From Metaphire vulgaris (Eukaryota; Annelida; Clitellata; Crassiclitellata; Megascolecidae), in the NCBI GenBank assembly GCA_018105865.1, contig CM030859.1:5012343-5076342 (forward strand): a stretch of DNA of 64,000 nucleotides, written 5' to 3'. Shown here piece after piece: positions 45,127 through 64,000 of this stretch. The notes beneath the pieces are model-generated. The model worked only from the letters and a program-made list of their open reading frames with translations. It did no database searches and was not told the DNA's origin. The first letter of the stretch is position 1. Each line of letters begins with the position of its first letter. The position numbers and the translations under genes are program-made.

Positions 45127-45455
45127 CTTATATAAATTTTTTATAGCCGGACAATTTCTTCAGCGCAATAGACAAGAGCGCTTTAACAGGTGGAGTCAAA
45201 ACCTATCTTAAATAAATATGTTTTTAGGTTTTGCGGAAAGAATCAGTTGAGGCTGCCTCGGTCACGACGTCAGGTAACTCGTTCCATAGGATCGGGTTGG
45301 CTTTGGAAAAGGACCTCTCACCGAAGAACACGGGGGTCTTCGACGGCGGGGGACGATCAGTCTCGTTCGTTGGCCCCACCGGATCATCCTCGGGAGATAC
45401 GGGCAGTCCCCGTATCCCGTCGTGGCTACGCCAATGGTCTAAATTCGTGTTATGA
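45127..45455 (+). repeat. SINE family 3, longer copy
   Basis: CCGGACAATTTCTTCAGCGC and AAGAGCGCTTTAACAGGTGG match the insertion at 15342-15455. The remainder (GTAACTCGTTCCATAGGATC and beyond) extends further than that copy. Right boundary is approximate. The open frames across it are not taken as genes. Confidence 0.5.
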
Positions 45456-46503
45456 CGTATCCAAAGAAAGAATCAATCAATGATGAAACGTTCTGCCAAC
45501 GAATATTCATAATCATCGATCGATGAAAGCGCTGAGCGTTGAACGGAGCAGAGAGCGCTGTTTTGCAACAAATGCGCTGAAATCTTGGTGTTTATACATC
45601 GTTACATGCCACCACTCCTCCTCTGTCACCCACCACCACCCCTTCTCCCCTCCACCTCATTGCCTGCAACAGCTGCCGCCGGTGCCCAACTCCGTCCGTC
45701 GACCACCTGCAAAGCAGACAGGTGAGACCGGGATCTATAGAGCGCCACCTATTGGCAGAATGAGCAAAACTCTAGTGGGAGGGAAATGAACGTCGTCGAA
45801 GGACAGATTGATTAATTCAGACGCGATCGACGCGATCAGAGATAACAACAGACGACCAGATGACATTATGATTTAATGCAGTTAAATTCTCCCTATGCTG
45901 CCCTATAGCAATCGGTTGTGTCCGTGCATCTGCTGTAGGCCTACTCAACGGCCTTTAAAAGAATTTAAACAACTTATTAAAGAGGAACTTTCAGGCCTAT
46001 CAGTAACTACCCGTGCCAGTTCTCTAGATTTTCAGTGCATCGCAATTATATTGAACAGTGGGGCAATGTAGTGCTTCAAAAGCTCTGTCGATAAAACGTC
46101 AGATGTCAGAGTCTCAGATGAGTAACATAAATTTCGCACACAGCCTTGTGGCCCATAATCTTTAGGCCTACTGTCTAAGGAGCCATCTTGCCATCTGGCC
46201 AGTCCGCCGCTTGTCAGCAGGATTAAACTCTGCAAATACTGGCAAGAGTTGACATCTAGAAGGCGTGGTCCCTAAATTGCTACCTTAAAGAGTAGGTCCG
46301 TTTCAATCAAAACTTATGCAGCGTGGTTAATCCAGTCCTGCATCTATTCCATAGGTGCTTGATACTTTTCCTCCATACTCTGCCTTGCTGTTTTCCACTC
46401 AGGAGTGGGCCACTCTGCCTGATCTCTGGAATGGCCTGGTCTTTGCCTGTGGATTTTGGAGTGCCATCGATTAAAGTACTCTAACTGGCGCTATAGAAGT
46501 GCT
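45456..46503. other. intergenic, possible SINE family 2 remnant
   Basis: The stretch ends AACTGGCGCTATAGAAGT (about 46483-46500), the reverse complement of the ACTTCTATAGCGCC start of SINE family 2, so 46250-46500 is probably a diverged copy. No gene is supported. Confidence 0.35.
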
Positions 46504-46795
46504 CAGTGGCGTAGTCAGGGTTTCCGGAAAGGGGTTGATTTTTGGCTTTGACAGCGACCAACTTTGGAAAAATCTTGACAAGCAAAAGAAGATTATCTCC
46601 TCTATTCTTTCCTGGCAAGCAAAAAAGGTCGTCACCTTTTAAACCGTTACAATCTATAGCATGCAAGTGGCATTTTGAACTTTTGACCCCCAAAATCGCG
46701 TCCCAGAATTTAAAATGCATAGAAACTCATTACAAATATTTTGTTTTCGGCAGCCAAGGGGGCTTTAACCCCAAACCCCCTTGGCTACGCCACTG
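46504..46795. mobile_element. hAT-like MITE, 292 bp
   Basis: CAGTGGCGTAGTCAGGG and CCTTGGCTACGCCACTG ends; flanks GAAGTGCT and AATGTGCT match at 6 of 8. It contains CTTGACAAGCAAAAGAAG and GGCAAGCAAAAAAGGTCGTC. Confidence 0.85.
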
Positions 46796-47028
46796 AATGT
46801 GCTCTATATATCATCGTCGTCGTCGTCGTCATCATCATCATTGTGTGCAGCGAAGCAACGACCAAGCCAGGCCATTCTGAACGGGCGGTGGGAGGCAGCA
46901 CAGAAGCGGACTGAAGAGACAGATTGTGGAATCGACGAAGGCGAGAGAAATAGATTGCGGCGCCGAATAAATAATAGCATTGCTGCCTCACAATGGGGCA
47001 GTTCATCGGGTACAAAGCTGTCGACGAC

Positions 47029-47074
47029 TTCCGGTGTCGTATAAATTTATTTCCGCCATAAAATTATTTCCTGG
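47029..47074 (+). repeat. terminal inverted repeat, left
   Basis: Starts TTCCGGTGTCGTATAAATTT and ends ATTATTTCCTGG; it pairs with 54184-54229 at 43 of 46 positions. Confidence 0.9.
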
Positions 47075-47268
47075 GCGGAGCTTGCGGTTGCTAGGGAAAT
47101 AAAATTATGCGGCTTACGTATAAATTTATTTCCGTATAAATTTATTTCCGCCTATCAACATAACATCTAAAATCACTTTAATGCATACAGTTGGTAGCAG
47201 GTAATAACTTTATTTCCTACCTATGACTACGTGTATATAGCCTACTGCTGGTGGTGCTGGTGCTGGTA

Positions 47269-49118
47269 GGGAAATAAAATTATAGCCGGTTATAAAATTA
47301 TTTCCTACCCATCTACACATAAGTACATAGCCTGCTTCTTGTTGGGAAATAAAATTATAGCCGGTTATAAAATTATATCCTACCTATCTTCACATAACTA
47401 CATAGCCTGCTTCTTGTTGGGAAATAAAATTATAGCCGGTTATAAAATTATTTCCTACATATCTACACATAACTACATAGCCTGCTTCTTGTTAGGAAAT
47501 AAAATTATAGCCGGTTATAAAATTATTTCCTACCTATCTACACATAACTACATAGGCTGCTTATTGTTGGGAAATAAAATTATAGCCGGTTATAAAATTA
47601 TTTCCTACCTATCTACACATAACTACATAGCCTGCTTCTTGTTGGGAAATAAAATTATAGCCGGCTATAAAATTATTTCCTACCTATCTTCACGTAAATG
47701 CTTTGCGTGATGTTGATGGGGAAATAAAATTATAGCCGGTTATAAAATTATTTCCTACCTATCTACACATAACTACATAGCCTGCTTCTTGTTGGGAAAT
47801 AAAATTATAGCCGGTTATAAAATTATTTCCTACCTATCTTCACGTAAATGCTTTGCGTGCTGTTGATGAGGAAATAAAATTATAGCCGGTTATAAAATTA
47901 TATCCTACCTATGTTCACATAACTACATAGCCTGCTTCTTGTTGGGAAATAAAATTATAGCCGGTTATAAAATTATTTCCTACCTATCTTCACGTAAATG
48001 CTTTGCGTGCTGTTGATGAGGAAATAAAATTATAGCCGGTTATAAAATTATATCCTACCTATGTTCACATAACTACATAGCCTGCTTCTTGTTGGGAAAT
48101 AAATCTATAGCCGGTTATAAAATTATTTCCTACCTATCTTCACATAACTACATAGGCTGCTTCTTGTTGGGAAATAAAATTATAGCCGGTTATAAAATTA
48201 TTTCCTACCTATCTACACATAAGTACATAGCCTGCTTCTTGTTGGGAAATAAAATTATAGCCGGTTATAAAATTATATCCTACCTATCTTCACATAACTA
48301 CATAGCCTGCTTCTTGTTGGGAAATAAAATTATAGCTGGTTATAAAATTATTTCCTACCTATCTTCACGTAAATGCTTTGCGTGATGTTGATGGGGAAAT
48401 AAAATTATAGCCGGTTATAAAATTATTTCCTACCTATCTTCACGTAAATGCTTTGCTTTATGTAATGTTGATGGGGAAATAAAATTATAGCCGGTTATAA
48501 AATTATTTCCTACCTATCTACACATAACTACATAGGCTGCTTATTGTTGGGAAATAAAATTATAGCCGGTTATAAAATTATTTCCTACCTATCTACACAT
48601 AACTACATAGCCTGCTTCTTGTTGGGAAATAAAATTATAGCCGGCTATAAAATTATTTCCTACCTATCTTCACGTAAATGCTTTTGCGTGATGTTGATGG
48701 GGAAATAAAATTATAGCCAGTTATAAAATTATTTCCTACCTATCTACACATAACTACATAGCCTGCTTCTTGTTGGGAAATAAAATTATAGCCGGTTATA
48801 AAATTATTTCCTACCTATCTACACATAACTACATAGCCTGCTTCTTGTTGGGAAATAAAATTATAGCTGGTTATAAAATTATATCCTACCTGACTTCACT
48901 TAACTACATAGCCTGTTTCTTGTTGGGAAATAAAATTATAGCCGGTTATAAAATTATTTCCTACCTATCTTCACGTAGAGAATTTTTGCGTGATGTTGAT
49001 GGGGGGAAATAAAATTATAGCCGGTTATAAAATTATTTCCTACCTATCTACACATAACTACATAGCCTGCTTCTTGTTGGGAAATAAAATTATAGCCGGT
49101 TATAAAATTATTGCCTAT
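47269..49118 (+). repeat. 75-bp satellite array L, ~24 units
   Basis: Each unit contains the imperfect palindrome GGAAATAAAATTATAGCC / GGTTATAAAATTATTTCC (15 of 18 pairs). A spacer follows that includes CTACACATAACTACATAGCC or, in a variant, CACGTAAATGCTTTGCGTG. Spacing is a regular 75 bp with the two spacer types interleaved. Because 75 is divisible by 3, open frames run through it and encode only a repeat (LGNKIIAGYKIISYL), which is not a gene. Confidence 0.95.
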
Positions 49119-49312
49119 CTATCTATACCTGCATCTAGCAATGGTTGAAAATGAAATTAGATTCTATAGGTAATAAATTTATTTCCTAGGAAATAATATT
49201 ATAGCCGGTTATAAATTTATGTCTTATCTATCTACTACAGTAAACCGGTATCTAGCATTGGTTGGAAATGAAATGATATCCTATGGGTAATAAATTTATT
49301 TCCTACCTATCT
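49119..49312 (-). repeat. two R-type units in the left arm
   Basis: GCATCTAGCAATGGTTGAAA and GTATCTAGCATTGGTTGG are reverse complements of the CCAACCAATGCTA.. spacer of the right-arm array. Each is paired with TAATAAATTTATTTCCTA-type sequence. Confidence 0.85.
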
Positions 49313-50103
49313 ATTTCATTGGCACTTGGCATTTTGGCGTTATCTTGATGGTATTAACTGAAAAACGGATTTAAATTTTCCACGAGAAAGCATAGTTGAA
49401 AAAATGCTTCAGTAGAGTAATATGTAGTGAATGCTATCCTTAGCAACAAGAGATGGCCTTCATTAAAGTGACGAGGAAGATACTACCAACAGACGATAAA
49501 ATGCGTTTCCGGATTAGAAATCTGAATAGGAGTATCAGTTTATCCTCTGTGTATAAGTCGACATTAAAAAGACGATTTATGACGAAGTGCCAGAGAAAAC
49601 ATGTCATTTGTCGAAACAATTATTATCAGAACAACGCTCATTAAATAAAGATCAGCTGTGCTAGAACAATGGCAAATCATTGGCATATTTTAAGTGAGAT
49701 GCATGATTCAATTTTTAGTAGCATCCGCATTTGAAAATAAGTGTAAGCGGTCTGTTGTAGATGATCAATATCGACTTAAACTGTTAAACATACACAAGAC
49801 CATCCGTAGTGAGTTTACCCGAAAATGCGATTCTTTTGCGATTGATAAGCAGCTGATTATATGCAGATACGATTAGACTTAGCAAAGCAATAATGCTGAT
49901 AATGGCTATCTTATAATAATAACTATACGATTTCATATGAAGCATTGATTGGGAGGAAGTGAAGAAGAAGAGGCGAAGGGAAGAAAACCACAAAAAGTAC
50001 TTTAAACACAATATTCAAGTAATGCTGGTGCTACATAATTCCAGTTCCTAATGAACAATACTAGCAACTACCATAAACTCCGACTAAGCCTGAATTCATC
50101 TTT
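49313..50103. other. unique left core of the 7.2-kb element
   Basis: About 790 bases of non-repetitive DNA. Two short plus-strand frames (49453-49644, 63 aa, basic; 49694-49876, 60 aa) have no recognisable motif. They might be remnants of an encoded protein, but I cannot support it. Confidence 0.4.
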
Positions 50104-50471
50104 GGGGTCGTCCATAAATTACGTCACGCGATTTTTGGCACTCCTCTACGTAACGCGACGTCACAAAACGTCGGACCCCTAAAATATGACGTCACACGGG
50201 CCGACCTCCCCCGAATTTTCGTCTTTCGAAAAGTCTTGACAAGCAAAAAATGGCCATCCTTGTATTTTTTTCCTCTCGAAAAACCATGACAAGCAAAAAG
50301 GTCATAATTGTATTTTTACTCTCCAAAATCCCTGACAAGAAAAAATGTCAAAGGTAATCACCTAAAAAAATTTGCGGGACGTCACATTTACGGAACCACC
50401 GTCCTCACACTTCGTCACAAATGGCCGGACCCCCTCCCCATAACCGCGTGACGTAATTTATAGACGAGCCC
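50104..50471. mobile_element. MITE, GGGGTCGTCCATAAATTACGTCA family
   Basis: Left GGGGTCGTCCATAAATTACG and right CGTAATTTATAGACGAGCCC pair for about 27 bp. Two GACAAGCAAAAA-type boxes (50238 and 50288) lie inside. Flanks give at most a 2-bp duplication. Related to 39120-39536. Confidence 0.85.
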
Positions 50472-50530
50472 TTAGTCTACTATATCTTACTCAAAAACCT
50501 AACCACAACAGAAGGCTATAAGCTTATAGG

Positions 50531-51818
50531 CAGGGCCGTTTTATCTACTGGGCACAGTGGGCACTGTGCCCAGGGCCTACGACCTTTTCAGGGGCCTACG
50601 AAAGTCAGATGTATATGGAGAACACGAAGGGAGTAAAAAATAGGCTATGGCAGGAATTGCAGTCTTGCAGATACAAATTTAATAACGTTTAACTCTAGCA
50701 GTCACAAGCAGTATAACATCTATTGATGTGAGCACTTGAGCAGTGTTACGATATGTAAACTTTTGGGTCTTTTCATAAGCAAGCAAAGTCACTTATGATG
50801 TCCTCAAATGTCATTTCCCGCATCGTCTTTTTCGAATGAAAGTAGTGCCAGGAGGATAGTCATGTTTGTCCTATCGTTGACCGAAGATAAGTTTTTATAA
50901 GTTTCAGTTTGGAAAAGAACGTTCACCTTTAGAACTTGTTCCAAAAATTTGAAAGGTAGACTCGGAAAGCAATATTTACATTTGGAAAACGTATCACCAT
51001 CCTATTCTTTATTTGAGCCCTAGGCCAAGCATTTCAGCCACTCTTTTAATCTTGCCAAATATTTGTGAAAATAGAAGAAACTCGTCAGTAATTGCCTCTT
51101 CCAGATCTGATAGATACGCCATAATTAGTGCCTTGGCTTTAGAAACTGTTTCATCAGTTGACAGAAGGAAGTTGAACTAGATTTGAATTTTGACATCGAA
51201 AACTGAGGAGGATGCATTCCAAAATCATTATTAAACATGAAGTCATAAAATAATGCGAAAGTGTTTAACTTTAAAGTTTAACTCCATCGCCTCGATCCCT
51301 CTGTGCGTATTTTTCCATGTACCCTGAGCTCCTGGAGGACATTAGTGGGTTGTTCTCAGCAAGGTGTGCAAGCGGTCGCTCTAGCCCCTTCTGAATGGGT
51401 GCCGCAAATGACACATTCCAGGTAACAATAATTGGTTCTCGCGCCGAGACGGGGAACAATGGTGGTGACAGGTGGGCGGTCAAGTGAGCGGTCAAGGTCA
51501 AGTGAGCGGTCATGGAAGCTATTGAATAACGTGCCACTATTACTGACACATTCTTCTGTCCAATGGATTGCTTCTCGCGCTTTCGCGATCAGTGAATGGT
51601 CGACAGGTGTTACGTTCTGCAGGTTCTCCAGATACACAATGGGGCCCCGAAAACGGCCAAACGAAATATGGGAAAAGACGGGAAAGCCGCAAAACCGGCC
51701 TTGCGAGTCGACGTGGTTAATCCACAGTTGATTGCGTAGTTGGCAACTTGGAGGTTTAAAGTTGAGGAGAACGATTATGAGAGTGCCCAGGGCCTACGAA
51801 GACCTTCAAACGGCCCTG
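50531..51818 (-). mobile_element. hAT element, 1.29 kb, with degenerate transposase
   Basis: CAGGGCCGTTT and AAACGGCCCTG ends with duplications CTTATAGG and CTTATATG (7 of 8). On the minus strand, frames at about 51180-50760 contain pieces such as REMTFEDIISDFA. These fit the hAT C-terminal dimerisation region, broken by stops and frameshifts. It was inserted into the centre of the 7.2-kb element after that element formed. Confidence 0.85.
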
Positions 51819-51849
51819 CTTATATGTGTATATGGTTAGGTATGATTTT

Positions 51850-53380
51850 CTTTCCAACCAATGCTACATGATGCAGGTATAGATAGATAGGAAATAAATT
51901 TATAACCGGCTATAATTTTATTTCCTAGAAATAAATTTATTACCCATAGAATATTATTTCATTTCCAACCAATGCTATACAAAGGTATAGATAGACAGTA
52001 GACTAGGAAATAAATTTATAACTGGCTATAATTTTATTTCCTAGAAATAAATTTATTACCCATGGGATATCATTTCATTTCAACCAATGCTATACACAGG
52101 TATAGGTAGATAGGAAATAAATTTATAACGGCTATAATTTTATTTCCTAGGAAATAAATTTATTACCCATAGAATATCATTTCATTTCCAACCAATGCTA
52201 TACACAGGTATAGATAGACAGTAGACTAGAAATAAATTTATAACCGGCTATAATTTTATTTCCTAGGAAATAAATTTATTACCCATAGAATATTATTTCA
52301 TTTTCAATGCTATACAAAGGTATAGATAGACAGTAGACTAGGAAATAAATTTATAACCTGGCTATAATTTTATTTCCTAGGAAATAAATTTATTACCCAT
52401 AGAATATCATTTCATTTCCAACCAATGCTAGATATATACAGGTATAGATAGATAGGAAATAAATTTATAACTGGCTATAATTTTATTTCCTAGAAATAAA
52501 TTTATTACCCATAGAATATTATTTCATTTCCAACCAATGCTATACACAGGTATAGATAGACAGTAGACTAGGAAATAAATTTATAACCGGCTATAATTTT
52601 ATTTCCTAGGAAATAAATTTATTACCCATAGAATATCATTTCATTTCCAACCAATGCTATATACAGGTATAGATAGATAGGAAATAAATTTATAACCGGC
52701 TATAATTTTATTTCCTAGGAAATAAATTTATTACCCATAGAATATTATTTCATTTCCAACCAATGCTATACACAGGTATAGATAGACAGTAGACCAGGAA
52801 ATAAATTTATAACCGGCTATAATTTTATTTCCTAGGAAATAAATTTATTACCCATAGAATATTATTTCATTTCCAACCAATGCTATACACAGGTATAGAT
52901 AGACAGTAGACTAGGAAATAAATTTATAACTGGCTATAATTTTATTTCCTAGGAAATAAATTTATTACCCATGGATATCATTTCATTTCCAACCAATGCT
53001 ATATACAGGTATAGGTAGATAGGAAATAAATTTATAACTGGCTATAATTTTATTTCCTAGGAAATAAATTTATTACCATAGAATATCATTTCATTTCCAA
53101 CCAATGTTATACACAGGTATAGATAGACAGTAGACTAGGAAATAAATTTATAACTGGCTATAATTTTATTTCCTAGGAAATAAATTTGCCATAGAATATG
53201 ATTTCATTTCCAACCAATGCTATATACAGGTATAGATAGATAGGAAATAAATTTATAACTGGCTATAATTTTATTTCTTAGGAAATAAATTTATTACCCA
53301 TAGGATATCATTTCCAACCAATGCTATACACAGGTATAGATAGACCGTAGACTAGGAAATAAATTTATAACCGGCCATAA
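51850..53380 (-). repeat. satellite array R, ~14 units of ~105-120 bp
   Basis: Each unit has GGAAATAAATTTATAACCGG and CTATAATTTTATTTCC, a second half-palindrome AGGAAATAAATTTATTACCC, and the spacer ATTTCATTTCCAACCAATGC with TATAGATAGA and optionally CAGTAGACTA. Relative to the left arm the array is inverted. Confidence 0.95.
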
Positions 53381-53434
53381 TTTCATTTTCTCACCAACAG
53401 TAGACTATATAGTTATGTGTAGATAAGTAGGAAA
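53381..53434 (-). repeat. single L-type unit in the right arm
   Basis: The reverse complement reads TTTCCTACTTATCTACACATAACTATATAG and continues to a GGCC-centred palindrome. This is the L monomer of the left arm, present here once. Confidence 0.8.
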
Positions 53435-53574
53435 GTTTAGTTCTTAAAATCTTTCCAACTGATCTGATATCGCTGAGCAATTATATATACAGTTCATGCG
53501 CCCATAAAGTATATTTTTGCTCAATGGATAATGCCAATTTTCTATATTTTACAGATACCGTAATTAATTGACCT

Positions 53575-53710
53575 GGCTCTAGTCCAATTTGGGTTTGTGC
53601 GCCATCGGTTGAAGCCCTGGGCATTACGATAATAATGATATGATTTTAAGTGGTTTCTGAGGCTAAGCATACCTGTGTGAAAACCACTGATATGATTGTG
53701 GCGCCGTAGT
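53575..53710 (-). repeat. SINE family 2, copy 3
   Basis: The reverse complement contains CCCAGGGCTTCAACCGATGG, CGCACAAACCCAAATTGG and ACTAGAGCCA, matching 6200-6330. It is inserted in the right arm of the 7.2-kb element. Confidence 0.6.
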
Positions 53711-54183
53711 GGTTTTTTTGACAAACCAATGAATGTACAGTACGAGGATGAGTAACAAAAAACCACTTCAGAACAATATAACAATGAGGGTAATACAACA
53801 TTTAACAGCAAGTGATTATTGCAATTTCTATCTCATTAAATGTAAACTTGAAGCTACTTTGTCAAATGCAAACTTGAAACTACTTTGTCAAAATCGCGAT
53901 TGACCGCATTCGAAAAACAAATGTTGGATAGGACGACTGTGATTGACTGTCATCGGCAGCCAATCGCCGTGGTTATAGGTAATGAATATTTATGAACTTG
54001 TGTATATGCATGAGATTTGCGTATGTGTTATGCTCATGGCTCCACCCATATAATTGCTTAAGCATTGCCGTTGGTTGCCTGCAAAGAATTCCCAAGGAGG
54101 AAATAAAATTATAGTTGTCGTTGCTATGGGAGGGCGGTTCTAATCTTGATTGACAGGCTATCTACCGACCAATCAAAACTTGA
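53711..54183. other. right-arm unique segment of the 7.2-kb element
   Basis: About 470 bases with no gene. A lone GGAAATAAAATTATAGTTGT half-palindrome lies at about 54100, mirroring a similar half-unit near 47095 in the left arm. Confidence 0.5.
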
Positions 54184-54229
54184 CCAGGAAATAACTTTAT
54201 GGGGGAAATAATTTTATACGACACCGGAA
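54184..54229 (-). repeat. terminal inverted repeat, right
   Basis: The reverse complement starts TTCCGGTGTCGTATAAAATT; it is the partner of 47029-47074. Confidence 0.9.
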
Positions 54230-54599
54230 CCAGTGCACGATTATTACAAATCTCCGTTCATTATTTTCTAACCAGAAATCACGTTCAGAGGCATGCAAGC
54301 GTCGCACATCGCTCTTCCTAGACCAATACACGATTATTAAGTTATGTTTAGAACAGAGAGGGAAAATCAGCGCAACAATTAAAGTCCATGGGGCAGGAAG
54401 GGTACTAACTTTCAATTAAACAAAGGCTTCCGTGCCAGAAGCGAACAGACATAGAAAATAATTTAAGAACATAGGATACGGTATGAAATCAGAAGCCAAC
54501 AAGAGAAAATACTGGTTGGGGTTTGTTACAGAACACCAAGTGCTTTGGAAGAAGCAGATAATGGGATGTCTGCATTATTAAACGGGTCTCAAGAGAAAA

Positions 54600-55130
54600 T
54601 ACTGGCATAATCTTCTTCCTTCTTTTCATCCGTCTTTCCCTATTGGGTTGGACGATGGATCCTGAATGAGTTCCTTCCACTTCTGTCTGTCTCTTGCTGC
54701 CCTGGTCATTTGGATGAAGTTCATTTGCATTTCTTCTGCGTCCTCTTTTAAGGCTTCTAGGCCTATCCATGTTTTTTCCTTGCTCAGTAGCGTCATTTCG
54801 CACTTTTCTTGGGGCGAGATAATTTTTTGGCAATTTTGGCACATTTCATATTTATTTATTTAATACATTATACATTATTTCATTTCCTTTGGGGCACGAC
54901 TTCCTGCCCCCCTCCCCACAAATGACGCCCATGTTCTTGATCTGACTTCTCTTTTCAACATAGTTGTTTGGCAGTCTTTCTTCTGCCTTCATTCTTTCAA
55001 CATGACCAAACCATTCCAGTCTTCGTTTCTGTATTGATTCAAGTATCATTTCTTTTTGCTCTGTCTTTTCTCTGATCATTTTGTTTCTTATTCTTTGTCT
55101 TCTGTTTACCCCTACTATTCCCAGTGACGC
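54600..55130 (-). pseudogene. non-LTR retrotransposon C-terminal tail
   Basis: The minus strand reads RIRNKMIREKTEQKEMILES then RRLEWFGHVERMKAEERLPN, the typical RT tail (RIRN..I......I..R.LRWFGHV.RM...R.P). Further down it gives ALKEDAEEMQ and RAARDRQKWKELI. The tail is broken around 54850-54950, where unrelated or shifted sequence separates the two parts. No target duplication was sought successfully. Confidence 0.8.
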
Positions 55131-56194
55131 AGCCACGGGGTTGTTCAAACAACCCCATTTCAAAAAATATGACCAACGCAATTGACGTAAATTGTTGTTG
55201 AATGAGTCCATCTCCCAGGAGATAGCAGGATGCATTTGTCACAGACACAGGAAATTATATTATAAGATTTATTATTATCTTGACTACAAAGCATCACATA
55301 CTCATGAATATTTACGGACACAAAATTTAGGCAAAAATAAGCAATAAAAAGGCTAAGACACATAGCAGATCACGGGCATTTCTAGTCACCTATTAATTAT
55401 AAGAGTATAAGCTCTAACAGAATATAAAACTACCAAAACCAATCACATAAAGCAACAATGATAACTGTAAATGGGTTACTTTAATCTATTAACTAACTAA
55501 ACAGGAAACAATGCATGAGAAAAAACCTAAGACTACATTTAATCAGGACAAAATAAACAAAACATCACACAATGCTTTTCAGAGTCCTTGCATTTGGGCA
55601 GTAAGTACTAAGATTCAGATACACAATACATCAGTACATTGCAAAGAAGTGTATTGCATTGCATTGCAAAGAAATTCTCAGAATAAACAAAGCTATTTCA
55701 GAACCCATTATATAATGGCTGCACCATCATCAAAATACAAAACCATATGGATATCAGTGCATCAAATACAACAAATGTACACATTCCACACGTCATTTTA
55801 TTCATGTCAATGACTAAAGGACATAATCATTTATCCCATCTGGATTTGCCCCTAGGTCAAAGGGTACATTTTAAGCTAAATTTTCTATGGTCACTAACCC
55901 TACCTGCCTTAGGTCTTGATCGTTGACAATAAGCTATCAGGAATGCATTCTTGAAATCAGGGAACCAACTCAATCTGCCCAATGAATACAAACATGCATC
56001 TACCAGAGACTAAACAACTTTTCTAACATTACTCAATACAAAAACAATGGTTCCACTTCAGAAGCATGTTTTCAATCATAAAATGTGGAAATTCCAGTTA
56101 CAAGTGAAGGCAAATGCAAAACTGCCTTTCAGCACAATTTTACGAGTTTAAGCAACAATTAACACAACAGATGGCGCTACTGGAGTTCATCAGG

Positions 56195-64000
<7,806 letters not shown>

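Larger units (their letters stand above)
47029..54229. mobile_element. 7.2-kb TIR element with mirrored satellite arms
   Basis: Terminal inverted repeats of 46 bp (47029-47074 and 54184-54229) differ at only three positions and begin TTCCGGTGTCGTATAAA. Inside each arm are tandem arrays of GGAAATAAAATTATAG-type palindromes in opposite orientation. The left arm has about 24 short (L) units and two long (R) units; the right arm has about 14 R units and one L unit. The ~2.5-kb centre holds two later insertions and no recognisable transposase. No target duplication can be read (flanks GTCGACGAC and CCAGTGCAC). Element status rests on the matched ends and mirror symmetry; the superfamily is unknown. 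Confidence 0.75.

Noticed and set aside
45190..45483. 97-codon plus-strand ORF
   Set aside because: It lies in a dispersed SINE-family sequence also present at 15.3 kb.
47339..49012. Long open frames repeating LGNKIIAGYKIISYL
   Set aside because: The 75-bp monomer is a multiple of three, so a frame stays open by chance; it is satellite DNA, not a repeat protein.
47269..53380. CRISPR-like array of regular repeats
   Set aside because: Spacers are themselves repeated rather than unique and the context is eukaryotic; it is a satellite.

Overview
This window is animal nuclear DNA. Genes are split by GT-AG introns, there is no operon structure, and microsatellites are abundant ((CA)n, (ACAG)n, (GAAC)n, (ATC)n, (TTTA)n). 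Most of the sequence is transposon debris. I cannot name the species. The mix of hAT-like MITEs, piggyBac, maT/mariner and tRNA-derived SINEs, with vertebrate-like protein similarity in the one housekeeping gene, would suit a marine invertebrate, but that is inference.

Two spliced genes can be reconstructed, both on the minus strand. (1) At the right edge lie eight exons of mitochondrial dihydrolipoyl dehydrogenase (DLD, the E3 subunit of the 2-oxoacid dehydrogenase complexes). They give the C-terminal ~313 residues, and the 5' part lies beyond base 64000. Intron phases agree throughout; one junction near 62.6/63.05 kb is ambiguous. (2) A gene of about 29 kb runs from a CpG-rich first exon at 40.17 kb to a last exon at 11.1 kb. 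Five exons join with matching phases into a predicted secreted, cysteine-rich protein of about 254 residues that I do not recognise. A third candidate is a short ORF with a signal-like N-terminus at 6448-6795.

Mobile elements by region. 0-20 kb: tRNA-derived SINE copies and many small hAT-like MITEs, most with 8-bp target duplications, several nested. At 9.7-10.6 kb a mariner derivative sits inside a MITE. 20-30 kb: simple repeats, a foldback element and hAT relics. 29.9-32.4 kb: a piggyBac element with TTAA duplications, matching ends and an intact 585-aa transposase ORF. 35.9-39.8 kb: three levels of nested DNA transposons, including a maT-like element with a dead transposase. 47.0-54.2 kb: a 7.2-kb element bounded by 46-bp terminal inverted repeats. 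Its arms carry mirrored but unequally amplified tandem arrays of a palindromic monomer; it encodes no recognisable transposase and is the most unusual structure here. 54.6-62.1 kb: LINE fragments and one nearly full-length 3.4-kb endonuclease/RT retrotransposon inside a DLD intron, flanked by an 11-bp target duplication.

A box close to GACAAGCAAAAAAGGTCGTC recurs more than 20 times inside otherwise different MITE families. It is the main cross-family signal that ordinary annotation would miss.
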